From NCBI RefSeq assembly GCF_019352175.1, contig NZ_JACBYI010000048.1:1-55727 (forward strand): a stretch of DNA of 55,727 nt, read 5' to 3'. The translations under genes were made by a program, and so were the position numbers. Shown here piece by piece: positions 53,136 through 55,727 of this stretch. This DNA is from Paenibacillus sp. S150. GTDB lineage: Bacteria > Bacillota > Bacilli > Paenibacillales > Paenibacillaceae. The notes under the pieces were generated by a model. That model saw nothing but the letters and a program-made list of their open reading frames with translations. It searched no databases and had not been told where the DNA came from. Positions within the stretch are counted from its first letter, which is position 1. Every line of letters starts with the position of its first letter.

Positions 53136-53232
53136 CTAAAGAATTTATATGTTTCACGCTAAAAATTAGCCTTATCTTTCTCGCTGAAACGGATACCGTC
53201 CTTATAAGGACGGCGTAGCCGTTTCTGCTTGT
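53136..53232 (+). repeat. Dispersed hairpin repeat, copy 7 (subfamily B)
   Basis: CTAAAGAATTTATATGTTTC, ACGCTAAAAATTAGCC, TTATCTTTCTCGCTGAAACG, then GATACCGTCC-TTATAA-GGACGGCGTAGCCGTTTCTGC. The best-preserved B copy. It lies between convergent genes, directly behind the kinase terminator. Confidence 0.92.
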
Positions 53233-53254
53233 TTACAGGCCATCTGTCAATGGA

Positions 53255-54541
53255 TTACATCTTCCAGATGTCATCGACCTTCACCGGCTGCCCGGTACGG
53301 ATGGAGCGGTTGGCGGCAATGCCGGTCATAATCGACATGGCGCCATCCTTGTGCGAGGCTGCACGGTTGAAGCGGTCCTCCTGCTTTTTATCAAAAATAT
53401 CGCGCAGCAGCACCGGATCACCGCCGCCGTGGCCGCCCTCTCCGCCTTCGATTTGGACGCGGTAAGGCTCCTTGAAGTGCGGATAGATGGTAATGTCCAC
53501 GCCCTCCAGCGCGCCTTCGTTTTCCTTTTTGCCGCCGGAATTAACGTAGGATTGCTCGGTGATGCGAACCTCCATGCGTCCTTCCGTGCCGTTGAAGACA
53601 ATAATGAAGCCTTCCCAGGGCATGTAGGCGTTCAGCGAATAGTTCATGACCGTTTTATTCTTGTATTTGACCATGACGTTCATTGTATCCTCGATGCTGA
53701 TGTTGTCGCCGAAGACGCTTTGATCCCGCTGGTAGCCGTCTTCATGCTCGGCGTCCAGATACATGCTCTTCAGGTGTTCATTGCGGTCCAGATGCAGGGC
53801 AAAGTGATCATTCTCGGCCGCCTTGCTGCCATAGGCACGCTGATAGAACTCGGTGATGCCGCGTTTCTCGGCATTTTCCTTGCCATAGAACCGCAGATCG
53901 CCCATGGCGAAGACGGTGTCCGGCTGCGAGCCCAGCCAGAAGTTCATCAGGTCGAAGTGATGCGTCGATTTATGCACCAGCAGGCCGCCGCTGTTCCGCT
54001 TGTCCCTGTGCCATCTGCGGAAATAATCCGCCCCATGCTGGGTGTTCAGCAGCCACTCGAAGTTGACGGACAGGATTTCGCCCAGCACGCCGTCCATAAT
54101 GACCTCGCGGATCTTCGTGTTATGGGGGGCATACCGGTAATTGAAGGTCACACGCAGGTTCTTGCCGGTGCGCTCGATGGCGTCGAAGATCTCCCGGCAT
54201 TTCTCCTCGTCGATGGTCATCGGCTTCTCGGAGATCACATCGCAGCCCAGCTCCATGGCGCGGATAATATATTTGTGATGCGTGCGGTCAATCGTGGTCA
54301 CCAGTACGAAGTCAGGCTTGGTCTCTTCAATCATGCGGTCGAAATGCTCTGCTTTGTAGGTGGGCACCTCATGGTAGCCGTATTTGTCCGTGAGCATATG
54401 GTTGGCGAAATTCATCCGCGTCTGATTGACATCGCAGAATGCCGCCAGCTCGGAGGTTTCGTTGTAAGCGGTAACAAGCTCGCCGTAAAAAAACTCGGCC
54501 CGGCCGCCGGTGCCGACGATCGCATATTTCTTTTTGGACAA
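53255..54541 (-). CDS. Gfo/Idh/MocA family oxidoreductase
   Basis: About 428 residues. The N-terminal NAD(P)-binding Rossmann motif is YAIVGTGGRAEF; VISEKPMTIDEEKC carries the conserved EKP. The second half has the substrate domain with LLVHKSTHHFDLMNFWLG. Such enzymes oxidise or reduce sugars, inositols or sugar derivatives. TTG 54541 is chosen as start (GGAG eight bases before); a GTG at 54550 overlaps the ribosome site. The divergent AraC gene is the likely regulator. Confidence 0.92.
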   Translation of the reverse strand: MSKKKYAIVGTGGRAEFFYGELVTAYNETSELAAFCDVNQTRMNFANHMLTDKYGYHEVPTYKAEHFDRMIEETKPDFVLVTTIDRTHHKYIIRAMELGCDVISEKPMTIDEEKCREIFDAIERTGKNLRVTFNYRYAPHNTKIREVIMDGVLGEILSVNFEWLLNTQHGADYFRRWHRDKRNSGGLLVHKSTHHFDLMNFWLGSQPDTVFAMGDLRFYGKENAEKRGITEFYQRAYGSKAAENDHFALHLDRNEHLKSMYLDAEHEDGYQRDQSVFGDNISIEDTMNVMVKYKNKTVMNYSLNAYMPWEGFIIVFNGTEGRMEVRITEQSYVNSGGKKENEGALEGVDITIYPHFKEPYRVQIEGGEGGHGGGDPVLLRDIFDKKQEDRFNRAASHKDGAMSIMTGIAANRSIRTGQPVKVDDIWKM

Positions 54542-54600
54542 GGGGATCACTCCATTTACTTAGATTTGATTCTATTTTATAGTATAGGAAATGCAAAAAG

Positions 54601-54618
54601 TGAACGTTATTTAGTTCA
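54601..54618. promoter_or_regulatory. Inverted repeat in the oxidoreductase-AraC divergent promoter
   Basis: TGAAC-GTTATTTA-GTTCA is an inverted repeat with an 8-base spacer. It could be the operator for the AraC protein or another regulator. The spacing excludes a LexA box. Confidence 0.4.
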
Positions 54619-54663
54619 ATTTAGAGAAAAGTATGCATATTTTATCCTTGGAGGAGATGAGGG

Positions 54664-55485
54664 ATGGAATCATTTTTTCAGGTAGAGCAGCTCAGCCGGA
54701 CCGGTAATTTCAATATGGACACCGATCATTTCCATGATTTCTATGAAATCTATTATTTGCTGTCCGGGGAGCGGCACTATTACATCCATAACCGTATCTA
54801 TGCCCTGCAGGCGGGAGATCTGGTCTTTATCAATAAAAATCAGCTGCACCGCACGACCAGCCGGAACCGCTCGCGGCATGAGCGGATTCTGATCAACTTC
54901 GATGATCTGTTCCTGAGGCCCGCGGCAGGTCTGGAGGCGGACTGGACCGGAATGTTCCAGGGAGAGAGCTTTCTGCTGCGGCCTACTGCCCATGAGCAAG
55001 GGGAGCTTGCCGACCTGTTCCAGGCGATGCTGCGGGAGCAGCGGGAGGAAGCTTTGTGGAGCAAGCCTTATCTGCAAACGCTGCTGCTGCAGCTGTTGAT
55101 CCGGCTGGACCGTATCCGCAAGGCGAAGCCCCCGGCCCTGGCTCCCGAGCAGAGCGAGGGGCAGCGCAGAGTCTACGGCATCATCGAATATCTGGATATC
55201 CATTATGGCGAGAAGCTGACGCTTGGAGGGATTGCGGAGCATTTCTTCATCAGCCAGGCGTATTTGTGCCGGACGTTCAAGCAGACGACAGGGTTTACAA
55301 TTATCGAATACCTGAATTACGTCCGCATCCGCGAGACGAAGGCTCTGCTGAAGGGGACCGGTTGGCCGATGACCCGGATCGCCCGGGAGACAGGGTTTGA
55401 GAGCATTGCCCATTTTGGGCGGGTGTTCAAGGGGCTTACCGGACGCTCGCCGCTGCAGTACCGGAAGCAGAACCAGGGGGAATAA
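54664..55485 (+). CDS. AraC family transcriptional regulator
   Basis: A 273-residue regulator. The N-terminal cupin domain has FHDFYEIYYLLSGERHYYIH and LQAGDLVFINKNQLHRT. The C-terminal double helix-turn-helix has LGGIAEHFFISQAYLCRTFK and ends RSPLQYRKQ. The start ATG 54664 follows TTGGAGGAGATGAGG. Cytoplasmic sugar- or sugar-derivative-sensing is likely. It is divergent from the Gfo/Idh oxidoreductase, with a TGAAC-N8-GTTCA site between them. Confidence 0.93.
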   Translation: MESFFQVEQLSRTGNFNMDTDHFHDFYEIYYLLSGERHYYIHNRIYALQAGDLVFINKNQLHRTTSRNRSRHERILINFDDLFLRPAAGLEADWTGMFQGESFLLRPTAHEQGELADLFQAMLREQREEALWSKPYLQTLLLQLLIRLDRIRKAKPPALAPEQSEGQRRVYGIIEYLDIHYGEKLTLGGIAEHFFISQAYLCRTFKQTTGFTIIEYLNYVRIRETKALLKGTGWPMTRIARETGFESIAHFGRVFKGLTGRSPLQYRKQNQGE

Positions 55486-55542
55486 AAGATGCGGTCCAAA
55501 GGCGGTTTCTCCGGGGAAGCTTGGTCAATATTGATTTTGTGC

Positions 55543-55727
55543 AAATATAAGAATTTATCCTGAATTTCGAAAGCCCATAGCTACAAGGCCTACCTGAAAT
55601 TACCTCTCACGAAAGATAACATAAAAAGGAAGACTATCCATAGGAAATATGGACGAAGTGGAGAAAAAGACACACTTCCCCCTACCCCAGGAGGACCGGG
55701 CTTCGGATTTCCATGTTAAATTCCAGG
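55543..55727 (+). repeat. Repeat-rich right edge: 24-bp shared block and third palindromic-repeat fragment
   Basis: AGAATTTATCCTGAATTTCG plus AAAG (55550-55573) matches 35318-35341 exactly. Further on, CCATAGGAAATATGGACG and AAGTGGAGAAAAAGACACAC (about 55640-55675) resemble the left part of the palindromic repeats at 603 and 35999. The element runs off the window. No gene is visible. Confidence 0.55.

Noticed and set aside
2509..53232. Seven short repeats considered as a CRISPR array
   Set aside because: They are ~95 bp, kilobases apart, lack regular spacers, and no cas gene is present.
54601..54618. Second LexA box
   Set aside because: The GAAC and GTTC halves are separated by eight bases instead of four.

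Overview
The window looks like chromosomal DNA of a Paenibacillus-type, spore-forming Firmicute. The reasons are moderate G+C, strong AGGAGG-type ribosome-binding sites with frequent TTG starts, several YesM/YesN-type two-component systems next to LplB/YtcP-type sugar ABC transporters, a LysM-GH18 spore-cortex-type enzyme, and DinR/LexA-type and CcpA-type operator sequences. No rRNA, CRISPR array, prophage or complete insertion sequence was seen. The only mobile-element trace is the 3' end of a group II intron at the left edge.

Layout. 1-1139: group II intron terminus, decayed small genes, a long hairpin and a ~200-bp palindromic repeat. 1140-7204: MerR regulator with SDR enzyme, GntR/UTRA regulator with phosphoketolase, and an aldo/keto reductase. 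7325-9526 (minus strand): an uncharacterised radical-SAM / DUF4130-type pair whose promoter carries a LexA box between -35 and -10. 9651-21803: sugar module 1 (YesM kinase, YesN regulator, two permeases, binding lipoprotein, GH94 phosphorylase, secreted GH39-like glycosidase). 21915-29476: small membrane protein, ArsR regulator with a truncated MFS remnant, domain-permuted GH3, SDR, LysM-GH18 protein, an Sm-like small protein and tRNA-Leu(CAG). 29604-34958: AraC regulator divergent from GH38 and GH105 glycosidases. 34959-36527: a 1.5-kb gene-free stretch with an aldehyde-dehydrogenase remnant and several repeats. 36528-47033: sugar module 2 (membrane AraC sensor-regulator, ABC transporter, TIM-barrel epimerase, a 582-aa protein of unknown function, MATE exporter). 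47129-53087: sugar module 3 (minus-strand ABC operon divergent from a YesN/YesM pair). 53255-55485: Gfo/Idh oxidoreductase divergent from an AraC regulator.

How it works together. Most of the window is an accessory carbohydrate region. Membrane sensors detect oligosaccharides or their binding proteins and switch on adjacent uptake genes. Mostly cytoplasmic glycosidases or phosphorylases then process the imported sugar, and cre-like sites before three of the units suggest catabolite repression.

The least explained signals are four. First, a ~95-bp hairpin repeat occurs seven times, always in the same orientation. Second, a longer palindromic repeat contains 51-bp tandem units. Third, an SOS-controlled radical-SAM pair has no known function. 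Fourth, a 582-aa protein in module 2 matches no family I recognise.
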